A stretch of 19,751 bases of DNA from an uncultured Porphyromonas sp. (GTDB lineage Bacteria; Bacteroidota; Bacteroidia; Bacteroidales; Porphyromonadaceae): positions 1 through 19,751 of the forward strand of contig NZ_UQJH01000024.1 in NCBI RefSeq assembly GCF_900541275.1, in the 5' to 3' direction. The position numbers were made by a program, and so were the translations under genes. The notes beneath the pieces are model-generated. The model had not been told where the DNA came from. It searched no databases and worked only from the letters and a program-made list of their open reading frames with translations. Below, piece by piece: positions 1 to 6,499 of the stretch; within the stretch, counting starts at the first letter, position 1, and every line of letters begins with the position of its first letter.

Positions 1-2
1 AC

Positions 3-62
3 GACACCTTATATGATCCCGATCACCACCTCAAAGTAGCTCAACAATATCAGACTGCATAA
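3..62 (+). CDS. Possible C-terminal tail of a gene entering from the left
   Basis: One frame is open from the window edge to a TAA at 60-62 and would end in the residues KVAQQYQTA. Nineteen open codons can easily arise by chance, and no family is recognisable. Its only support is that it is in frame with the edge and that repeat-rich non-coding DNA starts just after it. It could equally be spacer. Confidence 0.22.
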   Translation, partial: DTLYDPDHHLKVAQQYQTA

Positions 63-112
63 AATTTCTACCCAAAAAGTTTGGTGGTTAGCATAAATAG
101 CCCGGATGTCGA

Positions 113-125
113 GGGGCGAAGCCCC
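113..125. repeat. C-GAA-G mini-hairpin, copy 1
   Basis: GGGGC, loop GAA, GCCCC. It contains the heptamer GCGAAGC, known as an exceptionally stable DNA mini-hairpin. The same position in the inverted copy (837-849) reads GGCAC, GAA, GTGCC on the minus strand. Two stem pairs are changed on both sides, so pairing is kept. Confidence 0.75.
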
Positions 126-161
126 GAAGACTCCGGGAAAGAAGAGCTCGGGAAAGATATA

Positions 162-224
162 CGACCCCGCCAGGGTGTCGCACTTACCCAGTCAGTCAAT
201 CAGTGCGACACCCTGGCGGGGTCG
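162..224. repeat. Long perfect hairpin, 23-bp stem, 17-nt loop
   Basis: The left arm (162-184) and right arm (202-224) are perfect reverse complements, beginning CGACCCCGCC and ending in GGCGGGGTCG. The same arms recur at 754-815. The left flank (about 110-161, including AAAGATATA) is also repeated, in inverted orientation, after the second copy at about 816-855. This makes it part of a larger repeat unit rather than an isolated palindrome. Confidence 0.9.
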
Positions 225-246
225 AGGATTGCTTGCGAGGCCGGGT

Positions 247-282
247 CCACGGGTCTTCGGGGCTACGCCCCTTGACCCGTGG
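247..282. repeat. Two-tier hairpin
   Basis: The outer stem is CCACGGGTC (247-255) with GACCCGTGG (274-282). The inner stem is GGGGC (259-263), loop TAC, GCCCC (267-271). A similar outer-stem, internal-loop, GGGGC/GCCCC arrangement is found at 874-904. A simple hairpin follows at 294-311 (GCACCCC, TGCC, GGGGTGC). Confidence 0.7.
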
Positions 283-302
283 CTAAACACCGTGCACCCC
301 TG

Positions 303-371
303 CCGGGGTGCCTCGTTCCCCACCCTTCATAATGAGTTGATGGACTTCTGTGCTACTCAAATGCGTCACCC
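303..371. repeat. Dispersed ~70-bp repeat, copy 1
   Basis: This segment aligns collinearly with 14854-14924, sharing blocks such as GGGGTGC, AATGAG, CTTCTGTGC and CTCAAATGCGTCACCC. At the other site it forms the right end of the 223-bp element flanked by 12-bp direct repeats. This copy is therefore probably a decayed or partial relative. An inverted echo of its end (AGGGGTGGCGCATT) follows at 396-409, so 361-409 can also fold as a hairpin. Confidence 0.7.
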
Positions 372-426
372 TTGGACACCCGTCCCGGCAGCCCCAGGGG
401 TGGCGCATTAGAGCATTAGGGTAATT

Positions 427-474
427 GAGAATGTTGCACGAAGTGCCATTCTCGCACATTTGTTTCAAATGTGC
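427..474. repeat. Two adjacent hairpins
   Basis: The first is GAGAATG (427-433) with CATTCTC (447-453), enclosing GCAC-GAA-GTGC (436-446). The second is a perfect 9-bp stem, GCACATTTG (454-462), loop TTT, CAAATGTGC (466-474). They lie immediately before the MITE-like element that starts at 476, whose first bases (GAGAC..GCACGAAG) echo the first hairpin. Confidence 0.7.
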
Positions 475-475
475 T

Positions 476-599
476 GAGACTTTGCACGAAGGATGAGATG
501 CAAGGCGCTGAGGATGAGGCCGAAGGGAGCGTACTCACGTACGTGACCGAGGCCGAATTCCGAAAGCAACGCAGCAGATCGCCTTCGTGCAACAGTCTC
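476..599. mobile_element. MITE-like structured repeat A (124 bp)
   Basis: The ends are inverted repeats: GAGACTTTGCACGAAGG at 476-492, and on the minus strand from 599 GAGACTGTTGCACGAAGG. It has no coding capacity. It is collinear over its whole length with 18171-18295. Internally it has a hairpin CGTAC (530-534), TCAC, GTACG (539-543); the other copy has TGTGC, TTAC, GCACA there. Terminal-repeat style resembles ends of Bacteroidota insertion sequences, which suggests a non-autonomous element. That assignment is inference, and no target duplication is evident at this copy. Confidence 0.65.
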
Positions 600-617
600 T
601 AATCATATACCAAGGGG

Positions 618-692
618 GGCACATCCGGGAGGCACCCGAAGGGTGCTCGCTCCATAGGCATCGGTCATCCGCGAAGCGGTGACCAATGTGCC
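618..692. repeat. Possible three-way-junction fold
   Basis: The closing stem is GGCACAT (618-624) with ATGTGCC (686-692). Inside are GCACCC-GAA-GGGTGC (632-646) and a second hairpin whose CCGC-GAA-GCGG tip (669-679) is extended by GGTC (663-666) with GACC (681-684). Both internal tips are C-GAA-G loops. It could be a structured RNA or a cruciform-forming repeat; no known RNA family is recognised. Confidence 0.5.
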
Positions 693-753
693 GAGGCCCG
701 CCCCTACCCCTTCGACCCCTTGTGGGTCGCCGAGCAGAAATCCCCCTTTCCAG

Positions 754-815
754 CGACCCCGCCAGGGTGTCGCACTTGCTGCCTATTCAAGCAGTGCGAC
801 ACCCTGGCGGGGTCG
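754..815. repeat. Long perfect hairpin, second copy
   Basis: The arms 754-776 and 793-815 are the same 23-bp perfect stem as at 162-224, with a different 16-nt loop. The right flank (TATATCTTTCCCGAGG and on to about 855) is the reverse complement of the left flank of copy 1, so the two larger units face each other about 530 bp apart. The flanking mini-hairpin at 837-849 is a compensated variant of the one at 113-125. Confidence 0.9.
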
Positions 816-873
816 TATATCTTTCCCGAGGTCTTCGGCACTTCGTGCCTCGACACGCGGGCCAGGAAGCGAT

Positions 874-904
874 GATCCCTACGGGGCACTGCCCCTGCGG
901 GATC
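874..904. repeat. Two-tier hairpin, second example
   Basis: The outer stem is GATCCC (874-879) with GGGATC (899-904). The inner stem is GGGGC (883-887), loop ACT, GCCCC (891-895). It matches the architecture at 247-282 with different outer stem bases. Confidence 0.65.
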
Positions 905-980
905 GGGCACATCATAAGCATGCGTCACCCCTGACCGGGCTTGTTACCCCTGGTGGGGTGCCCTCACGGCTGTGCACTGG

Positions 981-3362
981 TTAGTCGTGTCCCGCATTCA
1001 TACGGTCGATGACTGACTCGAGGGCGCCGGTGCCTTGGTACTTGTCCTTGGAGCTATTGAAGCGGTAGGAGATGGTGAAGGCAATACGTGGTGGCACGTG
1101 CTCGGTGGACTCCATCACGCTGTACCTGGTGGCGGTACGCACGGAGTGGGTGGTATTGAAGAGGTTGCTGATGGAGAGGGTGGTGAGGAGATTTTTTTCC
1201 TTAAGCCACTGCTTGGAGATCTCTGCGTAGCTGGTGAGGATGGGGGCGGTGAACTCCATATTGTCTTCGTTGCCAAATGGGGTGTAGCCGACGTTGAATA
1301 CCATGCTGATCTCCCCGGGGAGCGTCAGTTGGTTGGCCACGCTGAGAGCGAGGGTGGGCTTACGATTGGTGATCCGTTCCTCGAAGTTCCAGAGGTCGTA
1401 GCCGATCATCTTGGAGAGGCGCAGAGTGAAGGTGGGCTTCCACCACTTAATCGTAGGGCTGGCTACAATCGCCGCCGAGAGAGCATGGTGTGGAGGGGCG
1501 TTGACAGTCTTGTATAGGGTGATATAGGGCCGCACGACTCCGGTGGTGGGGTCGGTAAAGAGGGCGGTCTCCGGGGTGAGACAGTCGCGGCTATAGATGT
1601 GGCTGAGGATGGTGGTAAGCCAGCTCTTACTGAGGGTGAGAGAGGTGGAGTAGTCGATGGCGTCCTTGAGGTTGGGGTCACCCACCTTGTACTCGTATCG
1701 GCTCACATAGAGGTACTGTGGCTGTAGCTGTACGTAGCTTGGTCGATTGATCCGGCTCCTGAAGGAGAGCTCGGTGCGCACACCCCAGAGGCGGCCTGAG
1801 ACTGCCAGTGTGGGGAATAGATTGGTGGTGGTATGGCTCTTGTCGGGATCCAGTACCCCCTTGTCGATATACTTATTCTCGAGGTGCTCCATGCGTAAGC
1901 CTGCGGTGGCACTCCACTCGGAGGCTATCTTGCGCTGATACTCTAAGTAGAGAGCCAGTAGCTGCTCCCGCTGCTCGGTGTCGAGGTCGGTGAGACTGAG
2001 GCTGGCATCGAGATGATTGTAAAAGCGGTTATGGACCTTAGTGTACTCGCCACCCATCTCGAGGCGTCCGCCCCAGAGTGGTCCGGAGATGTCCAAGCGT
2101 CCTCCTGCAGACTGGTACTTCGCCCCATGGCTATTCTCCACGCCGGAGAGCTCGTACGCCTCGGTATGCCCCTCAGCTGCCCTCTCGGTGGAGTGGCTCA
2201 TACCGGTCTGAAAGTAGTCGAGGTCGATCTGTGCCTTCCAGTCCCCAAACCTCCTCAGGTAGTAGAGATTGGGGCGGTGTGAGGCATTCCAGGGCTTGAG
2301 GGTCTGTGATTTGCCAAAGTAGCGCTCCACCGCCTCGGGTGTGGGCCTGAGGTGGTTGCTGGTGAGGTCGGAGAACATCCAGGAGTCCTCCTTATCGGCG
2401 GCAATGCGGTATCTGAAGCCTGCGCTCTGCACCTCATCTTCATAATTGACGCCGATGGTATACTCCTGTGTCTGTACACCCTCCTTGTGCTTGGTGGTGG
2501 ATTGATTGATCCACTCGCTTTGGTCGGTTTTGCCGTGAGTGCGCAGAGAGGGGAAGGAGTGATTGGTCTGCTCGTCCTTGTACATGACACTGGTGAAGAA
2601 GTCCCAATTATTGAGCCGATAATTGAGCCGAAGGTAGGGCTGATAACCCATGGGGCTACTTATCTGATTATTTAGATCAAGCTTTACCTCGCCACTAAGA
2701 CCGGTACCCTGCTCACGCTTGGTGTAGATCTTGATCACCGACTCAGCGGAGGAGCTATACCTGGCACCGGGATTGGTGAGCACCTCTATGTCGCGAATGA
2801 GGTAGGGCTTGAGGTTGCGCAGCTGATTGGGGTCGGTCATCAGTCGGTCGTTGATGTAGATGATGGGGGTCCCCTTGCCAGCTACCCGGACTTCGGTCCC
2901 CTCGATCTCAACGAGCGGCACGCCTCTGAGCACACTATAGACGTCCGATAGATTTGCGAGCGGAGAGGCCTCTATGGAGGTGCTGATACCGCCGGCGACC
3001 ATCCGGTGTGTGATACGACTGGCGGTGACGGAGAGCTCCGCCAGCTCTAAGGCACTCTCCTGTAGTATGATCTTGTAGTCGGTGGAGCTTTCGCACCTCA
3101 CCTCCTTGGGGGTGAATCCGATCAAGCTTGCCTCAAGTAATACCGGTAACTGATGCTGCTCGATCTGTAGAGTGAAGGAGCCATCGTCACGGGTTACACC
3201 TCCTGTGAGCACCTTGCTGCCGTCAATACTTTTCACCTTGATGGTGGCGTAGGGGATGGGCTCCCCGGCTTCGTCATACACTACTACACGGAGATCTAGT
3301 GCCGAAACGTCCAAGCTCCCTACCATCATCAGCAGGGAGATCAATAAAAATAATCGCCTCAT
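981..3362 (-). CDS. TonB-dependent-receptor-like outer-membrane beta-barrel protein
   Basis: A 793-residue outer-membrane protein. Residues 1-21 form a signal peptide. Residues about 23-105 look like a carboxypeptidase-regulatory-like beta-sandwich (VVVYDEAGEPIPYATI, then DDGSFTL). Residues about 125-225 are a plug-like domain (DVYSVLRGVPLVEI, IIYINDR, IEVLTNPGARY). The rest is rich in alternating aromatic strands and resembles the 'outer membrane beta-barrel family' barrel, ending in a strand (IAFTISYRF) plus a short polar tail. The family is thought to move or bind large nutrients at the outer membrane, but no substrate can be named: there is no SusD partner beside it. It stands alone, divergent from the ATPase gene, with a TAnnTTTG box upstream. 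The ATG at 3362 is the natural start because the signal peptide follows directly. Confidence 0.9.
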   Translation of the reverse strand: MRRLFLLISLLMMVGSLDVSALDLRVVVYDEAGEPIPYATIKVKSIDGSKVLTGGVTRDDGSFTLQIEQHQLPVLLEASLIGFTPKEVRCESSTDYKIILQESALELAELSVTASRITHRMVAGGISTSIEASPLANLSDVYSVLRGVPLVEIEGTEVRVAGKGTPIIYINDRLMTDPNQLRNLKPYLIRDIEVLTNPGARYSSSAESVIKIYTKREQGTGLSGEVKLDLNNQISSPMGYQPYLRLNYRLNNWDFFTSVMYKDEQTNHSFPSLRTHGKTDQSEWINQSTTKHKEGVQTQEYTIGVNYEDEVQSAGFRYRIAADKEDSWMFSDLTSNHLRPTPEAVERYFGKSQTLKPWNASHRPNLYYLRRFGDWKAQIDLDYFQTGMSHSTERAAEGHTEAYELSGVENSHGAKYQSAGGRLDISGPLWGGRLEMGGEYTKVHNRFYNHLDASLSLTDLDTEQREQLLALYLEYQRKIASEWSATAGLRMEHLENKYIDKGVLDPDKSHTTTNLFPTLAVSGRLWGVRTELSFRSRINRPSYVQLQPQYLYVSRYEYKVGDPNLKDAIDYSTSLTLSKSWLTTILSHIYSRDCLTPETALFTDPTTGVVRPYITLYKTVNAPPHHALSAAIVASPTIKWWKPTFTLRLSKMIGYDLWNFEERITNRKPTLALSVANQLTLPGEISMVFNVGYTPFGNEDNMEFTAPILTSYAEISKQWLKEKNLLTTLSISNLFNTTHSVRTATRYSVMESTEHVPPRIAFTISYRFNSSKDKYQGTGALESVIDRMNAGHD

Positions 3363-3407
3363 TAAAACTTATCTATTGTGTACTGAATCGCCTCCCCTTA
3401 TCACCAG

Positions 3408-3415
3408 CAAAGGTA
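3408..3415 (-). promoter_or_regulatory. -7 box upstream of the beta-barrel gene
   Basis: Read on the minus strand this is TACCTTTG, an exact match to the Bacteroidota -7 consensus TAnnTTTG. It sits about 45 bp before the start codon at 3362, giving an inferred leader of about 38 nt. No convincing -33 TTTG is seen at the usual spacing. Confidence 0.5.
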
Positions 3416-3459
3416 GGTACTATCGCTCGCAACTCAGTTGCAGACTTCTGGAAGTTAAT

Positions 3460-3642
3460 CAAATGCGATCTGAGGCGTCGCTTTCGGTCACTCCTACCAA
3501 AGCCCCAGGGAAATCTCTAATACCGATATTAGTGATGCCTAATACCGATATTAGACTTCACTAATATCGGTATTAGATCAAGCCCTGATCCATCGGGCAG
3601 TGGACCACCGTTCTATTATGGTCTCCACAGCAAATGCGATCT
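3460..3642 (-). mobile_element. Small transposon-like element (159 bp) with 12-bp direct repeats
   Basis: A perfect direct repeat CAAATGCGATCT lies at 3460-3471 and 3631-3642 and bounds a 159-bp core (3472-3630). Read on the minus strand the core is homologous to 14704-14926. Shared blocks are CCATAAT, TGCCCGATGGAT, the CTAATACCGATATTAG palindromes (three here, two there) and AGATTTC. It has no coding capacity. One end folds as GTGG (3600-3603) with CCAC (3625-3628) plus ACCA/TGGT. Because both copies have their own 12-bp flanking repeat, transposition with a 12-bp target duplication is a strong inference. Confidence 0.7.
3517..3576. repeat. Three CTAATACCGATATTAG palindromic units
   Basis: Copies are at 3517-3532 and 3539-3554 (direct) and 3561-3576 (inverted, CTAATATCGGTATTAG), each separated by 6 bp. 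Each unit is nearly self-complementary. The same unit occurs twice at 14756-14793 and nowhere else that I noticed in the window. Confidence 0.9.
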
Positions 3643-3702
3643 CTTTCTCCTCTCCCTCCCAGTTCAGCAGACTGCGAACCGGCCTTATTATGTTCGCCAA
3701 AC

Positions 3703-3813
3703 ATTATCTTTGTCAAACATAGTTTTTCGCGGAGCAAAATTCATCGGTGATTTTGTGTGTTGGTACCGATCAAGTTATTATCTTTGCGAAAGATAATGTT
3801 TGACAAAGATAAT
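3703..3813 (+). promoter_or_regulatory. Promoter region of the ATPase gene with nested inverted repeats
   Basis: An 18-bp segment ATTATCTTTGTCAAACAT (3703-3720) returns as its exact reverse complement at 3796-3813. Nested beside it, ATTATCTTT (3777-3785), GCG, AAAGATAAT (3789-3797) form a perfect 9-bp hairpin. ATTATCTTTG therefore appears four times counting both strands, and each contains TATCTTTG, a match to the -7 consensus TAnnTTTG. The one at 3779-3786 is placed to drive the gene starting at 3824, with TTTG at 3752-3755 a loosely spaced -33 candidate. The repeats could be operator sites or a 5'-leader hairpin. Confidence 0.55.
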
Positions 3814-3823
3814 TATTGAGGGT

Positions 3824-5206
3824 ATGAAATTTATAGACAGGGTAGAAGAAACAGCTGCACTCAAGCGCACGCTAAGCCTTAGCCGGCCTGTGCTGATTGT
3901 GATTTATGGTAGGCGGCGCATCGGAAAGTCAGAACTCATCAAGCATGTTTTGACCGAACAGGATGTATACCATCTGAGCGAAGAAGCACAGACTCAGCAA
4001 CAGATCGACTCCTTTGCCAAGACTGTTTCTTTTACGTTTGACGGCTTTGATCGAGTATCCTACAACGACTGGGAGACAGTGCTTACCTCCGTCAATCTAT
4101 ATGCAGGGGATAACACATCGGTCTGCTTAGATGAGTTTTCCTACCTCGTCAAGAGCGACCCCTCACTGCCCTCCATCATCCAAAGATTAGTGGACAACAA
4201 AAGGCTGAAATACAATCTGATCCTGTGTGGTTCCTCCCAGCTGATGATGCACTCACTGGTCCTCAATGAGAAGTCTCCTCTATATCAACGCTGTGCGTGG
4301 CAGCCCAAGCTAAAGCAACTGCGCTTGCCTTATATAAAAGAAGCCTTGCACTGCTCTGACCAAGAAGCCATAGAAGAATATGCTATTTGGGGCGGTGTGC
4401 CTCGCTACTGGGAACTTCGTGCCGACTATAACAGCATGGAAGAGGCGGTGCGCCATCTGTTAGTCAATAACTATGGCACACTGTACGACGAACCAACTCG
4501 GTTGCTCCGTGATGAGCGTAGAGATACGGCTACGTCTTTCTCCCTGCTTACTACGGTGGGCAATGGAGTAAATCGTATTTCGGAAATAGCCGGTCGTATG
4601 CAGCAGCCTGCTACCAACCTCTCCCAGCCCATCGGCATACTGACCGACCTGGGGTATGTGGAGAAAGATATCCCCTTTGGGGACAACCCAAAGAGCAGCA
4701 AGAAAGGACTGTATCGCCTTGGTGACAACTTCCTCTCCTTTTACTACAGGTTTATCAATCCCAATAGATATCTTATCGAGATAGACCGCCAGGATCTCGT
4801 AATGGATATCATCCGTAAGGACTTCAGTACATACGTTGGTCAGAAATGGGAAAAGATTTGTCGCGACTTCGCCACAGGTAATGAAATCGATGGTGTAGTC
4901 TATGGCATCGCCTCACGGTGGTGGGGCGGCATACCCAAAGAGAATGGTAGCAACGACTATGAGCAGGTGGAGCTTGACCTTGTAGCTGAGTCAATAGACA
5001 AGAAGCACATCCTCGTGGCAGAGTGTAAATGGCAAGAGCGTGACGAGGCACAGAGCGTATATGAGCAATTAACAAGCCGTGCCGGCCGCTTACCCTTCGT
5101 AAAGAAGGGGCAAAAGGTACACACGATATTGTTCCTCAAAACAGAAACAAAGGCAGACGTCCCCTGCTATTATCCCAAAGACATCATAGCGTCCATGCTT
5201 CCATAA
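3824..5206 (+). CDS. ATPase_2/AAA-type ATPase with C-terminal DUF234 nuclease-like domain
   Basis: A 460-residue protein of the archaeal-type ATPase family common in Bacteroidota. The Walker A motif is GRRRIGKS (29-36); Walker B is CLDEF with D103/E104; a sensor-like LILCGSS follows at 132-138. Residues about 240-285 look like a winged helix (ISEIAGRM, LTDLGYVEK). Residues about 335-445 match DUF234, and ELDLVAE (D385) with AECKW (E400, K402) fit a PD-(D/E)XK nuclease core. Its cellular role is not established for the family. The ATG at 3824 is chosen over a TTG at 3800 because family members begin at MKFIDR and the TTG lies inside the promoter repeat. The DNA is visibly less G+C-rich than the neighbouring operons, suggesting horizontal acquisition. 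It stands alone. Confidence 0.9.
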   Translation: MKFIDRVEETAALKRTLSLSRPVLIVIYGRRRIGKSELIKHVLTEQDVYHLSEEAQTQQQIDSFAKTVSFTFDGFDRVSYNDWETVLTSVNLYAGDNTSVCLDEFSYLVKSDPSLPSIIQRLVDNKRLKYNLILCGSSQLMMHSLVLNEKSPLYQRCAWQPKLKQLRLPYIKEALHCSDQEAIEEYAIWGGVPRYWELRADYNSMEEAVRHLLVNNYGTLYDEPTRLLRDERRDTATSFSLLTTVGNGVNRISEIAGRMQQPATNLSQPIGILTDLGYVEKDIPFGDNPKSSKKGLYRLGDNFLSFYYRFINPNRYLIEIDRQDLVMDIIRKDFSTYVGQKWEKICRDFATGNEIDGVVYGIASRWWGGIPKENGSNDYEQVELDLVAESIDKKHILVAECKWQERDEAQSVYEQLTSRAGRLPFVKKGQKVHTILFLKTETKADVPCYYPKDIIASMLP

Positions 5207-5355
5207 GATACCTCCTAAGGCCACTCGTCTATGATTGGGTTTCTGACCCGCGAGGGCGTCGCACTATCAGACGGCAGCGTGGCACCCCTCCCCTATCCCA
5301 TCACGCCATAGCCTATCTCAGGAGAGGGGGAGCCGAGGGCGTATGTGACAGGACT
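5207..5355. other. Short spacer with a solitary arm of the long hairpin
   Basis: No gene is seen. At 5244-5265 the sequence starts TGACCCGCGAGGGCG and continues to GTCGCACT, matching one arm of the 23-bp-stem hairpin of 162-224 with a few changes. The pairing arm is missing. A weak CCCCTCCCC / GGAGAGGGGG complementarity at about 5285-5332 might help end transcription, but there is no T-tract. Confidence 0.45.
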
Positions 5356-5613
5356 TTACTTCAGGTAGGCCTCAGCAAGCGAAACCCAGTAATTGGCTCC
5401 GATGGGGAAAATTTCTTGATCCAAGATGTACTTGGGATGATGCACCATTGGGGTATCCCCATTTCCAATCATCAGGTAGGAGCCGGGCTTCTCCTGGAGC
5501 ATAAAGGCGAAGTCTTCGCTACTCATAAAGGAGGCGGCAGGATTGACCACATTCTCCGCTCCGTAAGTGTCTATCGCTACTTGGGTGGCAAAGGCGGTCT
5601 CCTCGGGGGAGGC
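5356..5613 (-). pseudogene. C-terminal remnant of an M20 family amidohydrolase
   Basis: About 85 codons encode the end of an M20D-type amidohydrolase (hippurate / N-acyl-amino-acid hydrolase-like): GAENVVNPAASFMSSEDFAF, then GSYLMIGNGD, VHHPKY and FPIGANYWVSLAEAYLK. The His before HPKY fits the C-terminal metal ligand of the family. A normal member is nearly 400 residues, so the first ~300, with most metal ligands and the dimerisation domain, are absent. Homology fades at PPDASPEET, right where the kinase gene ends (TGA 5615-5617); upstream the frame only runs through kinase codons. No ATG precedes the homology. This looks like a deletion or recombination scar rather than a working gene. Confidence 0.75.
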
Positions 5614-5614
5614 G

Positions 5615-6499
5615 TCAGGTGGTAAACTCGGCGGGGAGGGTCGGCATGGCGCCTGCCTGAGTGCAGACGTAGGCTGAGACCTCTACAGCCCTCCGGTGCG
5701 CCTCAGCCACAGATTTCCCCCTTATGATACTCGACACGAAGGCGGCGGTAAAGGAGTCCCCGGCTCCGACGGTATCCGCCACCTCTACCTCAGGGGTCGC
5801 TTGGTAGGAGATATCTTCCGGGGTGAAGATGTGACTGCCATTGACCCCGCAGGTCAGGATCAGCATCCGGAGGTGGTACCGATCGAGCAAGGCCCGGCAC
5901 TTGCTCCGGAGGTCGGTACCGGGGTAGCCGAGCAAGCGGCTGATGACGATGAGCTCTTCGTCATTAATCTTCAGCACGTTGCACTTCTTCATGGACTGAT
6001 CAAGGATCTCCTTGGTGAAAAATCCCTGCCGGAGATTCACGTCGAAGACGATGAGGGGGTCCTTCTCCTTGGGCATCTCATCGATGAAGCGGTTGATGGT
6101 CGCGCGAGAGACGCTGCTCCTCTGCGCCAGAGAGCCGAAGCAGACAGCGGTGGTCCTCTGTGCGAGAGCCATGAGGTCAGGTGTAAAGGGGATATTGTCC
6201 CACGCCACACCCTCCCGGATGACATACTGAGGCACGCCGACCTGATCTATCTCCACCTGCACTGTACCGGTCGGGTAAGGGACGGTGGCGATATGGGTGC
6301 AGAGCCCCTTGGCGCTGAAGTTATCCAGGATCTCACTGCCCAGAGCGTCCTCCCCGACGGCGCTGACGACACAGCTGGATAGCCCGAGCTGAGAGACGTG
6401 GTAGGCAAAGTTGGCCGGTGCGCCACCAATCTTCTTTCCCTCGGGGAGTACATCCCAAAGGGCCTCGCCAATCCCGACGACCATTTTTTCTTGCTTCAT
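5615..6499 (-). CDS. PfkB-family carbohydrate kinase, probable fructokinase
   Basis: A 294-residue cytoplasmic sugar kinase of the ribokinase/PfkB family, expected to phosphorylate fructose or a related sugar with ATP. The N-terminal GEALWDVLPEGKKIGGAPAN (11-30) is typical of bacterial fructokinases and holds the first PfkB signature. The second signature DTVGAGDSF (242-250) contains the catalytic base D248 and the GAGD anion hole. The length is normal. The ATG at 6499 gives the usual family start (MKQEKMVVGIGEALW); an upstream in-frame ATG would add 21 unrelated residues. It is separated by about 95 bp from the lipoprotein gene before it, so it may have its own promoter. Its 3' end abuts the M20 remnant. 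Sugar specificity is inferred from similarity only. Confidence 0.88.
   Translation of the reverse strand: MKQEKMVVGIGEALWDVLPEGKKIGGAPANFAYHVSQLGLSSCVVSAVGEDALGSEILDNFSAKGLCTHIATVPYPTGTVQVEIDQVGVPQYVIREGVAWDNIPFTPDLMALAQRTTAVCFGSLAQRSSVSRATINRFIDEMPKEKDPLIVFDVNLRQGFFTKEILDQSMKKCNVLKINDEELIVISRLLGYPGTDLRSKCRALLDRYHLRMLILTCGVNGSHIFTPEDISYQATPEVEVADTVGAGDSFTAAFVSSIIRGKSVAEAHRRAVEVSAYVCTQAGAMPTLPAEFTT

Larger units (their letters stand above)
63..980. other. Gene-less, hairpin-dense region (about 0.9 kb)
   Basis: No reading frame here looks like a protein; the open frames run through palindromes and have low-complexity Pro/Arg/Ser composition. The stretch is filled with stem-loops: two inverted copies of a long hairpin, several short C-GAA-G hairpins, two GGGGC/GCCCC hairpins with outer stems, a possible three-way junction, a simple hairpin at 713-729 (CGACCC, 5-nt loop, GGGTCG), a MITE-like element and one copy of a dispersed repeat shared with 14854-14924. 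None is followed by a clear T-tract, so intrinsic terminators are not obvious. I see no tRNA, rRNA or familiar ncRNA. Confidence 0.75.

Noticed and set aside
162..815. CRISPR array
   Set aside because: The repeated sequences are only two, inverted relative to each other, separated by non-spacer-like repeats, and there are no cas genes.
81..984. Several 60-100 codon open frames on both strands
   Set aside because: They run through perfect hairpins and repeat copies, have low-complexity composition, and overlap each other on both strands.
981..3362. SusC-type glycan receptor of a polysaccharide utilisation locus
   Set aside because: There is no SusD-like gene, glycosidase or regulator nearby, and the barrel resembles the smaller beta-barrel family rather than the ~1000-residue SusC type.
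3800..3823. TTG start extending the ATPase by eight residues
   Set aside because: It falls within the inverted repeat of the promoter and the family normally begins at the MKFIDR that follows the ATG at 3824.
5696..6382. A 228-codon open frame on the plus strand
   Set aside because: It is antisense to the kinase gene, which carries both PfkB signatures. The opposite frame shows no family features.
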